A stretch of DNA of 64,000 bases from Nocardia pseudobrasiliensis NBRC 108224 (GCF_001613105.1 NZ_BDBS01000003.1:109014-173013); one strand, 5' to 3'. Shown: positions 7,906-16,335, counted from the first letter of the stretch. Numbers and translations: made by a program. The notes: generated by a model not told the origin, from the sequence alone.

Positions 7906-8837
7906 TGTACCGACGACTGCTGGTAGAGCACTACGATCGAGTGCTGCTGGTGCGATTCGACAATCCACCCCGGCACTTCTTCGACGACCGGATGAGTATC
8001 GAACTCGACGATCTGACCCGCCGACTGCGCTCCGATCGCGATACACGGGCCGTGGTGTTCACCGGTCAGGGCCAGACCTATATGACGCATTTCGACGTGC
8101 CGGAACTGGTGCGCGCCGCCGAGCAGATACCCCTCGAACTGTCCTACGCCGCAGCGAAACTGATCGTCGCAGCGGGCATACCGGGCCGAGCGCGAGGAGT
8201 CGACCGATTGCTCCGCCGCACTCGCGCCCGCGAGCTGCTGACGATGACCCGGACCTATGCCACGCTGCGCCGACTGCGCACCTCCGACAAGGTCGTCCTC
8301 ACCGCGGTCAACGGCCTGGCACTCGGCATGGGCTGCATATTTGCGCTCGGCTGCGATATTCGGCTGATGGCCGAGAACCGTCAGCTCGGCCTGCCCGAAT
8401 CCGGACTGGGCCTGCTCGCCGCGGCCGGCGGTACCCAGAGCCTGGTTCGAATGGTCGGCCCGGGCCGCGCACTCGAGCTACTGCTCGAGGGCCGCTGGCT
8501 CGATGCCCCCGAGGCCGTCGACCTCGGCCTGATCCATCACGCGGTCCCCGCCGCCGAACTACTGCCCGAAACGCTGACGGTCGCGCACCGCCTCGCCACC
8601 CGCTCACCGCGAATCACCCGGGAGATCAAGCGCATGGTCTACGACGCGGGCACCCGCCCGTCCGCGACCGCCGCCCGTATGGAGGCCGCGGCCCTGCTCG
8701 CTACCATGACCTCCAAGACGACCGAACACCGGCTGCGCGCCTATCACGACCGGCTGAACACCTCCGGCCCGGTGACAGACGATCTTGTGCGCCAGGGTTT
8801 TTCCACCCTCCTGCGCGGCGACGACATGTATGGATGA
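7905..8837 (+). CDS. Enoyl-CoA hydratase/isomerase family protein
   Basis: A 310-residue crotonase-fold protein. The CoA-binding and oxyanion-hole regions are RAVVFTGQGQTYMTHFDV and VVLTAVNGLALGMGCIFALG. LGLPESGLGLLAAAGGTQSL carries the conserved Glu position, and the C-terminus has LATRSPRITREIKRMV. A segment of about 40 residues between the first and second oxyanion strands (around residues 75-120) is longer than usual. The start at 7905 overlaps the preceding stop and has GGAGGG upstream; the upstream open frame belongs to no gene. Reaction specificity (hydratase, isomerase or other) is not determined. Confidence 0.85.
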   Translation: MYRRLLVEHYDRVLLVRFDNPPRHFFDDRMSIELDDLTRRLRSDRDTRAVVFTGQGQTYMTHFDVPELVRAAEQIPLELSYAAAKLIVAAGIPGRARGVDRLLRRTRARELLTMTRTYATLRRLRTSDKVVLTAVNGLALGMGCIFALGCDIRLMAENRQLGLPESGLGLLAAAGGTQSLVRMVGPGRALELLLEGRWLDAPEAVDLGLIHHAVPAAELLPETLTVAHRLATRSPRITREIKRMVYDAGTRPSATAARMEAAALLATMTSKTTEHRLRAYHDRLNTSGPVTDDLVRQGFSTLLRGDDMYG

Positions 8838-8864
8838 CCGGACCGGCGACGAAGGGAGTTTCAG

Positions 8865-9734
8865 ATGTGCCGTCTATTCGGATTGTCGGCCGCGCCCGCT
8901 CGAGTGCGGGCCACATTCTGGTTGTTGGACGCCTCCGACAGTTTGGTGCGGCAGAGTCGGCGCAATCCGGATGGGACCGGGTTGGGGACCTTCGACGTCG
9001 ACGGGCAACCGCGGGTGCAGAAGCAGCCGATCGCCGCGTATCGGGACGAGGAATTCGCGCGGGAGGCCAAGGAGTGCGAGTCGGCGACATTTCTGGCGCA
9101 CGTGCGCTATGCGTCGACCGGTGCGACCACCGCCGTGAATACCCACCCGTTCACACAGCACGGACGACTGTTCGCGCACAACGGGGTGATCGGCGGTCTG
9201 GATCGACTGGATGCGGAGCTCGGCGAATATCGCGAACTGGTCGGTGGGGACACCGATTCCGAGCGATTGTTCGCCCTCGTCACGAAGTACGCCGATGAAC
9301 GCGGCGGGGATGTGGCCGCCGCGATCGCGGCGGCGGCCGGATGGGTCGCCGACAATCTGCCGGTGTACGCGATCAATTTCATCCTCACCACGCCGGATCA
9401 GCTGTGGGCGCTGCGCTATCCGGAGACCCATGAGCTGTTCGTCCTCGAACGCGCCGCGGGCGGCACACGCGGTTCGCGCCATCTGGAGCAGGCCAGCGGC
9501 GCGGGCCGAATTCGCGCCAGGTCCGGCGATCTGGCCGCGCGTCCCGCGGTGACCGTGGCGAGTGAGTGCATGGACGAGGATCCGAACTGGCAGCCGATCC
9601 CACCGGGCGTGTTGGTCCACGTCGGTCCCGATCTGGCCGTGACCTACCGGACCGTCCTCGATCACCCACCGCGCCACCGGCTCACGATCGACGACCTCGA
9701 CACCCGCGCCGCCGCCTCCCAGACCACCCGCTGA
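8865..9734 (+). CDS. Class II glutamine amidotransferase (EgtC-like)
   Basis: A 289-residue Ntn-hydrolase. MCRLFG at the very start supplies the nucleophile Cys2 after Met removal. RRNPDGTGLG, FLAHVRYASTG, NTHPFTQHGRLFAHNGVIGG and GDTDSERLF are the typical substrate-pocket motifs of the EgtC/YafJ group. EgtC hydrolyses the gamma-glutamyl bond of a sulfoxide intermediate in ergothioneine synthesis, but no egtA, egtB or egtD gene is visible here, so that role is uncertain. AGGGAG precedes the ATG. The gap to the enoyl-CoA hydratase gene is 27 bases. Confidence 0.83.
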   Translation: MCRLFGLSAAPARVRATFWLLDASDSLVRQSRRNPDGTGLGTFDVDGQPRVQKQPIAAYRDEEFAREAKECESATFLAHVRYASTGATTAVNTHPFTQHGRLFAHNGVIGGLDRLDAELGEYRELVGGDTDSERLFALVTKYADERGGDVAAAIAAAAGWVADNLPVYAINFILTTPDQLWALRYPETHELFVLERAAGGTRGSRHLEQASGAGRIRARSGDLAARPAVTVASECMDEDPNWQPIPPGVLVHVGPDLAVTYRTVLDHPPRHRLTIDDLDTRAAASQTTR

Positions 9735-9837
9735 AGCCCGCTGCCGCATTCGAGCCTGCGCGGTGGCGCCGCGGGCTAGCCTGGACACTTGTGGCATTCG
9801 ACGATGCGCATGAACCGATAGGGGGGCACGGCTGAAC

Positions 9838-10629
9838 ATGGGTGCGGGATCGACTCACGCGCATCCGCATTCGGCTCGGATGTACGACTACTTTCTCGAC
9901 GGTAAAGACAACTACGAAGCGGATCGGCAAGCGGCCGAGGAGATTCTGAGGATCTGGCCGACGATCAAAACCGCCGCCAAGGTCAATCGGGCTTTCATGC
10001 ATCGCAGTACCCGTTTTCTGGCGGAATCGGGCATTCGCCAGTTCCTCGATATCGGAACCGGGATTCCGACCTCACCGAATCTGCATCAGATCGCCCAGGA
10101 GGTGGCTCCCGAATGCCGGGTGGTCTATGTCGACCATGACCCGCTGGTCCTCGCCCACGCCCGGGCGCTCATGGCGAGCACACCCGAGGGCGCGACCGCC
10201 TATCTGGAAGCGGACGCCACCGATCCGGAGACGATTCTGCGATCCCCCGAAATCACCGAACTGCTCGATTCGAACCAACCGATCGGCCTGAGCATGATCG
10301 CCCTGCTGCATTTCATCGAGTCCGGCGCCGAACAGATCGTGCGAACATTCCTCGACGCCCTCGCCCCCGGTTCCTATCTGGTCATCTGCGCGGCCACCGC
10401 CGATTTCGACCCCACCCGGATCGCCACGGCCCGCGAGATCTACCGCGCCCGCGGCATTACCGCCCAGGACCGCTCCCGAGACGAATTCGCCCGATTCTTC
10501 CGCGATCTGGAGCTCATCGATCCCGGTATCGTGCCGCCGCATCGCTGGCGTCCGGACGGCGTCGCGGACATCCCGGACTCCTACGACGCGAACGTCTCCT
10601 GCTATGCAGCGGTCGCCCGCAAGCCCTGA
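9838..10629 (+). CDS. DUF574-family SAM-dependent methyltransferase
   Basis: A 263-residue protein of the actinobacteria-enriched DUF574 (Methyltransf_19) family. The signature is ARMYDYFLDGKDNYEADR near residues 12-30. The SAM-binding motif is QFLDIGTGIPT, followed by VVYVDHDPLVLAHARAL and, later, SMIALLHFIE. Members are abundant in Nocardia and Streptomyces, and few have known substrates. A purine-rich stretch (AGGGGGGC) lies upstream of the ATG. It stands between the amidotransferase gene and the convergent response regulator. Confidence 0.88.
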   Translation: MGAGSTHAHPHSARMYDYFLDGKDNYEADRQAAEEILRIWPTIKTAAKVNRAFMHRSTRFLAESGIRQFLDIGTGIPTSPNLHQIAQEVAPECRVVYVDHDPLVLAHARALMASTPEGATAYLEADATDPETILRSPEITELLDSNQPIGLSMIALLHFIESGAEQIVRTFLDALAPGSYLVICAATADFDPTRIATAREIYRARGITAQDRSRDEFARFFRDLELIDPGIVPPHRWRPDGVADIPDSYDANVSCYAAVARKP

Positions 10630-10649
10630 TCGCCGCGCTGAATCGGGCC

Positions 10650-11300
10650 TCAGCCCATCAGCCCGCTCCGATACGCCAGCACCACCGCCTGGGTCCGATC
10701 GCGCGAGGCGGTTTTGGCGATCACATGCGCGACGTGGGTGCGCGTCGTCGCCTCGCTGATGAACAGTTCGGCGCTGATCTCGGCATTGGATCGCCCCGAT
10801 GCCATGAGTACCAGCACTTCTCGCTCCCGGGCGGTCAGCGTCGACAGCAGCGCGGGCGCGGTCACCGCACGCGGGCCCGCCCGGCGGAAGGCCGACAGGA
10901 CGCTGCCCACGATCGTGGGATCGAGCCACCCGTCACCTGCGGCGCAGCGCCGAATGGCCTGCACCAGATCGGCGGGCGCGGCGTGCTTGAGCAGAAAGCC
11001 GCTCGCGCCCGCGGTCAGCGCCTCCTGCACCGCGGCATCCTCGTGAAAGGTGGTGAGCACCAGCACCGCCGGGGCATCGGGCAGGGCGGTGATCGCCCGG
11101 GTGGCCTCGACACCGTCCAGGATCGGCATCCGCAGATCCATCAGAACCACCTGCGGCGCAAGGACTTTCACCGCCTCCACCGCGGCGGCGCCGTCCCCGA
11201 CCTCCCCCGCCACCTCGATATCGGCGGCCGCGCCGAGCAGCATGACGCAGCCCGCCCGGACCAGCGCCTCGTCCTCGGCGACCAGCACGCTGATGGTCAT
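10650..11300 (-). CDS. NarL/LuxR-type response regulator
   Basis: A 216-residue two-component response regulator. The receiver domain has the acidic pocket VAEDEA (residues 7-12) and the phospho-acceptor Asp55 in VVLMDLRMP, with a conserved Lys after FLLK. The C-terminal LuxR helix-turn-helix reads LTAREREVLVLMASGRSNAE then ISEATTRTHVAHVIAKT. The start at 11300 overlaps the kinase stop by four bases (ATGA), so kinase and regulator are translationally coupled. The target genes are unknown. The lanthipeptide cluster begins 1.8 kb away and could be one. Confidence 0.92.
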   Translation of the reverse strand: MTISVLVAEDEALVRAGCVMLLGAAADIEVAGEVGDGAAAVEAVKVLAPQVVLMDLRMPILDGVEATRAITALPDAPAVLVLTTFHEDAAVQEALTAGASGFLLKHAAPADLVQAIRRCAAGDGWLDPTIVGSVLSAFRRAGPRAVTAPALLSTLTAREREVLVLMASGRSNAEISAELFISEATTRTHVAHVIAKTASRDRTQAVVLAYRSGLMG

Positions 11301-12445
11301 GACACCTCGATCGTCGTCTCGGATGCGGGCAGGGTGGCATGGACGCACCAGCCGTCGCCGTCGGGTCCGCAGGTCAGCTCGCCGCCCAGCGCGTCGAGTC
11401 GTTCGCGCAGTCCGCGCAGGCCGTTACCGGAGGACAGCGCCGGGGCCGCGGGCGGCGCGCTACCGCCCGCACTGCGGACGGTGAGGTCGAGACTGGCCTC
11501 GCGCCAGGCGATTCCGAGGATCACCGTCGCGCCCGGACCCGCGTATTTGGTGGCATTGGTCAGCGATTCCTGCACGGTCCGATAGGCCGCGAGATCGGCC
11601 TCGGGAGCCAGCGGCCGGGCGGTGCCGACCACCTCGCTGCGCACCCGCAGCCCCGCGCTGCGCGCGGATTCCAGCAGTCCCTCCACATCGGCGAACCGGG
11701 CCGCCACCGCGCCCGCGGGTTCGCTCGACCGCAACAACCCCAGCATCGAATGCAATTCGGTCATGGCCCGCCCACCGGCCCCCTCGATGACCTCGAGCGC
11801 CTCGCGCACCCGGGGATCCGCATCGGCGGCCAGCGCACGGGCCGCCCCGGCGTAGAGGATCATTCCGGCCACCGCGCCGGTGACGCTGTCGTGCAATTCA
11901 TGCGCCAGTCGCAATCGCTGTGCGGCCAGGGCCCTTTCGGCCTCGGCCGCGAGCCTCTCCCGCTCGGCGCGCGCATGCTCCTCGCGAATGTGGGCCAGTC
12001 TGCCCAGACCCCACGCGATGAGCAGGATGACGGCCCAGGTCCCGACCGCACCGGCGAAGTCGCGCAGCTGCGCGCCGGACGGACTGGACTGCGCGGTCCG
12101 GAAACTGAACAGGCCCAGCGGCAGCGCCGAGGCGACGAGCACCAGCCGCGCGGTGGACCCCGGCGCCCGACTCGCCACGGTATAGGCCGCCACCAGCAGG
12201 TAGGCGAACGGATAGTACTTCGGCACAACGAGATTCACGCCCGTGTAGAGCCACACCACCATCCACACCCCGAGCGGGAACCGCTGCCGCATCAGCAGCG
12301 CCGCGCACAGACCCGCGGCCACCATCGGCACCACCCACAGCGGCATCATCCCGCCGTCGATCAGCTCGCGGTCGCCGTACCAGAACGCCAGATCCACGCC
12401 GCCGGTGATCAATACCAATGCCACGTCGGCGATGCGCCGCATCAT
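11297..12445 (-). CDS. Sensor histidine kinase (HisKA_3 type)
   Basis: A 382-residue membrane kinase. About five transmembrane helices occupy residues 5-150 with almost no extracellular domain, which suggests sensing within the membrane. A coiled linker rich in Arg/Glu leads to the dimerisation region RLRLAHELHDSVTGAVAGMI with phospho-acceptor His185. The ATPase domain ends with GNGLRGLRERLDALGGEL. This is the classic partner of a NarL-type regulator, encoded directly downstream with a four-base overlap. A truncated trypsin-like gene lies 21 bases upstream on the same strand. Confidence 0.9.
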   Translation of the reverse strand: MMRRIADVALVLITGGVDLAFWYGDRELIDGGMMPLWVVPMVAAGLCAALLMRQRFPLGVWMVVWLYTGVNLVVPKYYPFAYLLVAAYTVASRAPGSTARLVLVASALPLGLFSFRTAQSSPSGAQLRDFAGAVGTWAVILLIAWGLGRLAHIREEHARAERERLAAEAERALAAQRLRLAHELHDSVTGAVAGMILYAGAARALAADADPRVREALEVIEGAGGRAMTELHSMLGLLRSSEPAGAVAARFADVEGLLESARSAGLRVRSEVVGTARPLAPEADLAAYRTVQESLTNATKYAGPGATVILGIAWREASLDLTVRSAGGSAPPAAPALSSGNGLRGLRERLDALGGELTCGPDGDGWCVHATLPASETTIEVS

Positions 12446-12466
12446 GACCAGCAGTTCCCCACGAAC

Positions 12467-12958
12467 TCAGCCGCCGCCGAACAGCCGGGCAAGCCACCGG
12501 ATGGGATCCTCCACCGGAAAGCCGCCGCCGGGATCGAACTCCCCGATCGGCTCGCCGACCGGAATATCGTGCGGGATCTCGTCGAACACCTCGCGCACGG
12601 CCGCGACGATATCGGCGTCGCTCGGTTGCAGGAACGGTTCGAAACCCAGTGGATCCTCGGCCAATCGCACGGGCACCCCGCGCACGGGCGCGTTCGATCC
12701 GACGGCGAGCTCGAGCAGCACCAGGTCGGTGGCGTCGGGCACCACCCGCACCCGCGCGACATCGATGACCTCGCCGATATCCTTCTCGGCCGAGAACACG
12801 CCCACCCGCAGTCCCCGCGAGGCGCTCGCGAGCTCCTGGTTCAGCGGTGGGTGGACCAGCGCGAACTCCGGTTCGAGCAGGGTTGCCGCGCCGAGGGATT
12901 CACCGGTCGCCCCGGATTCGCCGACCGCGTACACGACGACCTTCGTCCGCATCGTCAT
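12467..12958 (-). CDS. Trypsin-fold-like protein lacking the catalytic serine half
   Basis: A 163-residue protein of uncertain function. The first about 100 residues look like the N-terminal barrel of a trypsin-like protease: a GAATLLEPEFALVHPP stretch places His36 where the catalytic His would be, and PDATDLVLLELA places Asp78 where the Asp would be. No GDSGG segment follows; instead the C-terminus is acidic and proline-rich, ending IRWLARLFGGG. No signal peptide is seen. The gene is 21 bases upstream of the kinase gene and probably co-transcribed. It may be a non-catalytic binding or sensing domain for the two-component system. This reading is by pattern only. Confidence 0.6.
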   Translation of the reverse strand: MTMRTKVVVYAVGESGATGESLGAATLLEPEFALVHPPLNQELASASRGLRVGVFSAEKDIGEVIDVARVRVVPDATDLVLLELAVGSNAPVRGVPVRLAEDPLGFEPFLQPSDADIVAAVREVFDEIPHDIPVGEPIGEFDPGGGFPVEDPIRWLARLFGGG

Positions 12959-13135
12959 GCGCAGCAGTGTCCCACGAACGGCATGCCTACCGCCGGGCGA
13001 TGAGCGATCTCATCGCCGTGCGGTAGGCCCGGAACACCACAGCGGGCCGATTCGCGCGACGGTGACCCGCCGCCATTCTTCAAACATTCGATTTCCCCCG
13101 GCGACCAGGCCGAATCCGAGAAGGGCAGCGGCACA
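12959..13135. promoter_or_regulatory. Divergent promoter region of the lanthipeptide cluster
   Basis: The 177 bases between the leftward trypsin-like gene and the rightward synthetase gene must carry the cluster's main promoter. AGAAGGGC sits about ten bases before the synthetase ATG. I see no strong symmetrical operator. Confidence 0.4.
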
Positions 13136-15739
13136 ATGCTTCAGGACGCGGCGTTCACCATCGCCCACCCCGACTACTACGAACCCTTCGAACGCACCGA
13201 TCCGGGCCGCCGCTACAACCCGACCCGGCCGCCGCGCGGCTGGACCCGCCACGAGTTCGAGGTGTGGACCCAGTGGACCCCGCCGGACAACGAACTGCCC
13301 GCCCAGGGCTGGAAAATCCACGTGTCCAGCGCGCTCGACTCGGCCCAGCAGGTCCTCGACGTGGTCGCCGCCGCCTGCGCCGAACTCGGCGTGGCGTTCA
13401 AACACCTCACCGGCCGCCAGTACTTCCTCTGGATGCACGGCAAGCACGGCAGCCGCGTGCAGAGCGGCAAATTCTGCGCCCTGTATCCGCCGACGCCGCA
13501 GCTCGCCTATGCCCTGCTCGAGCGGCTGGAGCGCGAATTGTCCGGTATCGCGGGGCCGTACGTGCTCACCGATCGACGGTTCGGATCCTCGCAGTGCGTG
13601 TCCTATCGCTACGGCGCGTTCCGTGCCCGGTCCCGGCTGCGGCCCGACGGCACCCGGATCCCGACCATGCTCGCCCTCGACGGCGCCGAGGTCCCCGACG
13701 AACGCCGCCCGGGCTTCCTGCTGCCCGCGGGTATCGCCGATCCGTTCGGCCCGGCGCCCGACGCGGAGGGCGAGGAGCAGGTGAGCTTCCACGGCTACAC
13801 CTTCGACACGGTGCTGCAGTCCAGCAATGCCGGTGGCGCGTACCGAGCCCACCGCGCCGACGGCGGCCTGGTCTTCGTCAAAGAGGCTCGCGCCCACAAT
13901 GGTTACGCCGGTAACGAGGATGCGCGCGGGCGGCTCGACCGCGAATATCTGACCCTGCGCGCCCTGCACGCCGCCGCGCCCGGACTGGCTCCCGCGCCGA
14001 TCGAACTGTTCACCGAATGGGAACACACCTTCCTGGTCACCGAATTCGTCCCCGGCCGCACGCTCAGTAAATGGATGGTCGCCACCACCCCGCTGATTCG
14101 CGCCGGGGAAAAGCGGGCCGCATTCGACGCCTATTACCGCCGCTGCGCGCACATTCTCGATCAGCTCGCCGCTCAACTGGATACGCTGCATGAACTCGGC
14201 TACGCCTTCGTCGATCTGTCCCCGGGCAACATCCTCGTCGACGCCGACGACACCGTGCGCCTGATCGACTTCGAGGCCGCCCAGCCCGTCGACCATCCGC
14301 TGGGCCTGCTCGGCACGCCCGGCTACGAACCGCCGGAATCCCGGACGACACCCGGCGCGCGGGCCAAGACCGATCCGCTGCGCGTGGACGCCTACGCCCT
14401 GAGCGCGATCGCGCAACTGCTCGTCTTCCCGATGCACGAGGCCGCGCGGCGCAGCCCGGAAACGCTGTCGCATCTGCATGCCGAACTGAGCGAATTGTGT
14501 CCGCCCCCAGTGGATCTGTGGTCGAGTGTGCTCCGCTACCAACCCGCCCCGGCACATCTGCTGCTGCCGACGCCCGCCCAGGTGCGCTCGGCGCCGCACG
14601 ACGCCGCGCGTTGGCTGCGCGATCGCACCGCCGACGCCTTGGAACGCATGGTCGACCTCACCAATCCGCGCTGGCTGTATCCCACCTCGGCGGAGGGCCA
14701 CCGGTCCAATACCCGCTGCGTGGCCCACGGCGCCGCGGGCGTGCTGCACGCGCTGCGCGTCGCTGGCCGCGAGATCGACCCGCGGGTGATCCGCCGACTG
14801 CGCGAGGACGCGCTGCGCGAGCGGCACGCGACCGGGCCCGGGCTGCTGTTCGGCAATGCCGGAATCGCCTGGGTCCTCGACGATCTCGGCGACCGCGACG
14901 CGGCGACCACCCTGCTGCACGCGGCGAGCACCCATCGGCTCGCGACCGAATCGGCCGGATGGGGCGGCGGGGCGGCGGGTGTCGCCATGACCCACCTGTC
15001 GTTCTTCCAGCGCACCGGCGACCCGGACCACCTCGACCACGCCCAGCGACTGCTCGACGCGGTGCCCGACGGCGACGCCCTGCTTCCCGCGCTCGGCCCG
15101 GACCATCCGTCCGGCCTCGCACACGGCCGGGTCGGCATCGCCCTTGCGCTGTATTATCTTTCGACCTTCACCGGCGACGACGAACCGTTCGAGCGCGGAT
15201 TACGGCTGCTGCGTGACGAACTGGTACACGCCGAGCCGATCCCCCTGGGGGCCACCGGTTTCCGAGTCTCGTCCACCGATCGCCGCAATATGCCGTACCT
15301 GGCCTGCGGCAGCGCGGGGTACGCCTACGTCCTGGCGCGCTATCTCGGCCGCCGCCCCGATCCGGAACTGCGCGAGCTGCTGCGCGCCTGTGTTCGCGCG
15401 GTGGGCATCCGATTCACCGCGGCGGGCGGGCTGTTCCAGGGACAGGCCGGACTGGCATTGGTACACGCCGATATCGCCGCCCGCTTCCCGGACGAAGACT
15501 TCCTGCCCGATCCGGCCACCCGCCCGTCCGCGCTGTTCAAATACGCCATCGCCGAGGAGACCGGCGTGCGCTGGCTCGGCGGTCGCGGCCAACGGCTCAG
15601 CGCCGATCTGGCCTCCGGATCCGCCGGGGTGCTGCTGGCCCTCCAGCACGCCACCGCGGCCGTCACCGACCCGCTGTTCACCCTCGACCTCGCCGCCGAT
15701 CGACTCGACCGGGCCGGGCGGGTGAGCCGGACGCACTGA
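13136..15739 (+). CDS. lanKC: Class III lanthipeptide synthetase LanKC
   Basis: An 867-residue three-domain enzyme that phosphorylates Ser/Thr in a precursor, eliminates phosphate and closes lanthionine or labionin rings. Residues 1-220 form the lyase domain (RPPRGWTRHEFEVWTQW near the start). Residues 225-490 form a Ser/Thr kinase domain: Lys249 in LVFVKEA, Asp360 and Asn365 in VDLSPGNIL, and Asp378 in LIDFEAA. Residues 500-867 form a LanC-like toroid with repeated Gly-x-x-Gly turns (HGAAGVL, GNAGIAW, AHGRVGIAL, CGSAGYAY, GQAGLAL, SGSAGVLL). The Cys-Cys-His zinc ligands of true LanC are not evident, as is usual for class III. Five precursor genes follow 17 bases downstream. Confidence 0.95.
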   Translation: MLQDAAFTIAHPDYYEPFERTDPGRRYNPTRPPRGWTRHEFEVWTQWTPPDNELPAQGWKIHVSSALDSAQQVLDVVAAACAELGVAFKHLTGRQYFLWMHGKHGSRVQSGKFCALYPPTPQLAYALLERLERELSGIAGPYVLTDRRFGSSQCVSYRYGAFRARSRLRPDGTRIPTMLALDGAEVPDERRPGFLLPAGIADPFGPAPDAEGEEQVSFHGYTFDTVLQSSNAGGAYRAHRADGGLVFVKEARAHNGYAGNEDARGRLDREYLTLRALHAAAPGLAPAPIELFTEWEHTFLVTEFVPGRTLSKWMVATTPLIRAGEKRAAFDAYYRRCAHILDQLAAQLDTLHELGYAFVDLSPGNILVDADDTVRLIDFEAAQPVDHPLGLLGTPGYEPPESRTTPGARAKTDPLRVDAYALSAIAQLLVFPMHEAARRSPETLSHLHAELSELCPPPVDLWSSVLRYQPAPAHLLLPTPAQVRSAPHDAARWLRDRTADALERMVDLTNPRWLYPTSAEGHRSNTRCVAHGAAGVLHALRVAGREIDPRVIRRLREDALRERHATGPGLLFGNAGIAWVLDDLGDRDAATTLLHAASTHRLATESAGWGGGAAGVAMTHLSFFQRTGDPDHLDHAQRLLDAVPDGDALLPALGPDHPSGLAHGRVGIALALYYLSTFTGDDEPFERGLRLLRDELVHAEPIPLGATGFRVSSTDRRNMPYLACGSAGYAYVLARYLGRRPDPELRELLRACVRAVGIRFTAAGGLFQGQAGLALVHADIAARFPDEDFLPDPATRPSALFKYAIAEETGVRWLGGRGQRLSADLASGSAGVLLALQHATAAVTDPLFTLDLAADRLDRAGRVSRTH

Positions 15740-15756
15740 GGAAGGAGGTGATCAAC

Positions 15757-15870
15757 ATGACCAAAGTGCTGAAACTGCAACTGCATTCGGACCCCGAATT
15801 GGGCGACGACGCACCGCTGAGCTCCTACAGCGAGCACCACTGCAACAACGTCGACGAGCAGGCGCTCTGA
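15757..15870 (+). CDS. Lanthipeptide precursor 1
   Basis: A 37-residue class III precursor. The leader (residues 1-20) starts MTKVLKLQLHSDPELG, with the LxLQ-type motif recognised by LanKC enzymes, and ends Asp-Asp-Ala-Pro. The core LSSYSEHHC then NNVDEQAL has Ser22-x2-Ser25-x3-Cys29, the spacing that gives labionin. A near-consensus ribosome binding site (AAGGAGGTG) lies seven bases upstream. Cleavage after Pro20 would leave a 17-residue core. The gene is far too short to show in ordinary gene finding and lies immediately after the synthetase. Confidence 0.92.
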   Translation: MTKVLKLQLHSDPELGDDAPLSSYSEHHCNNVDEQAL

Positions 15871-15906
15871 CCCGAAACGAATCCACAGCAAAGGAGGTGA
15901 ACCGAT

Positions 15907-16029
15907 ATGACCAAGGTACTGCGACTGCAACTGCAGTCCGATCCCGAACTCGGCGATGACGCACCGATGAGCACCTACAGCGAGGCCCACTGCGGCGGCG
16001 GGGGCGGCGGCTCGGACGAGGCGCTGTGA
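15907..16029 (+). CDS. Lanthipeptide precursor 2 (Gly-rich tail)
   Basis: A 40-residue precursor. The leader MTKVLRLQLQSDPELG ends Asp-Asp-Ala-Pro20. The core begins MSTYSEAHC with Ser22-x2-Ser25-x3-Cys29. A run of six glycines then leads to SDEAL. AAAGGAGGTGAA lies just upstream. The leader is nearly identical to those of precursors 1 and 4, so these arose by duplication. The glycine run after the ring-forming Cys is unusual for this class and would give a flexible tail unless trimmed. Confidence 0.92.
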   Translation: MTKVLRLQLQSDPELGDDAPMSTYSEAHCGGGGGGSDEAL

Positions 16030-16034
16030 ACGAC

Positions 16035-16154
16035 ATGAGCAGCGTGCTGAGACTCCAGATCCGCACCGACCGGGAGGTCGAAGACGACGCGCCGTTGGGA
16101 CCGCTGAGCGCGACCAGCGTGCATCTGTGCGGCGAGGCGGAACAGCTGCCGTGA
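16035..16154 (+). CDS. Lanthipeptide precursor 3 (divergent core)
   Basis: A 39-residue precursor. The leader begins MSSVLRLQIRTDREVE, with LxLQ retained, and ends Asp-Asp-Ala-Pro20. The core LGPLSATSVHLCGEAEQLP has Ser25-x2-Ser28-x3-Cys32, so the ring pattern is kept although nearly every other core residue differs. It has no ribosome binding site of its own: the bases before the ATG are GTGAACGAC, as in precursor 4, but the purine-rich part is replaced by the end of precursor 2. The ATG lies five bases after that stop, so translation is probably coupled. Confidence 0.88.
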   Translation: MSSVLRLQIRTDREVEDDAPLGPLSATSVHLCGEAEQLP

Positions 16155-16195
16155 GCACACAGACACAAGACGACAACCGAGAGGAGGTGAACGAC

Positions 16196-16324
16196 ATGAC
16201 CAAGGTGCTGCGACTGCAGCTGCAGTCCGATCCGGAGCTGGGCGACGACGCCCCCATGAGCTCCTACAGCGAGCACCACTGCGGCGGCGGTGGAGGCGGC
16301 GGCGGCTCGGAAGAGGCGCTGTAA
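16196..16324 (+). CDS. Lanthipeptide precursor 4 (longest Gly tail)
   Basis: A 42-residue precursor. The leader MTKVLRLQLQSDPELG and terminal Asp-Asp-Ala-Pro20 match precursor 2. The core MSSYSEHHC (Ser22-x2-Ser25-x3-Cys29) is followed by eight glycines and SEEAL. The ring region matches precursor 1 (SSYSEHHC) while the tail matches precursor 2, so it looks like a hybrid or an intermediate in the duplication series. GAGGAGGTG lies eight bases upstream. A strong hairpin follows 11 bases after the stop. Confidence 0.92.
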   Translation: MTKVLRLQLQSDPELGDDAPMSSYSEHHCGGGGGGGGSEEAL

Positions 16325-16335
16325 ACCGACTGAAT

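Noticed and set aside
13010..15124. 704-codon open frame opposite LanKC
   Set aside because: LanKC on the plus strand has all kinase and cyclase motifs; the antisense frame has none.
15340..16279. Minus-strand frames over the lanthipeptide precursors
   Set aside because: They are Ser/Arg-rich complements of repeated leader codons. The plus-strand precursors have ribosome binding sites and conserved motifs.
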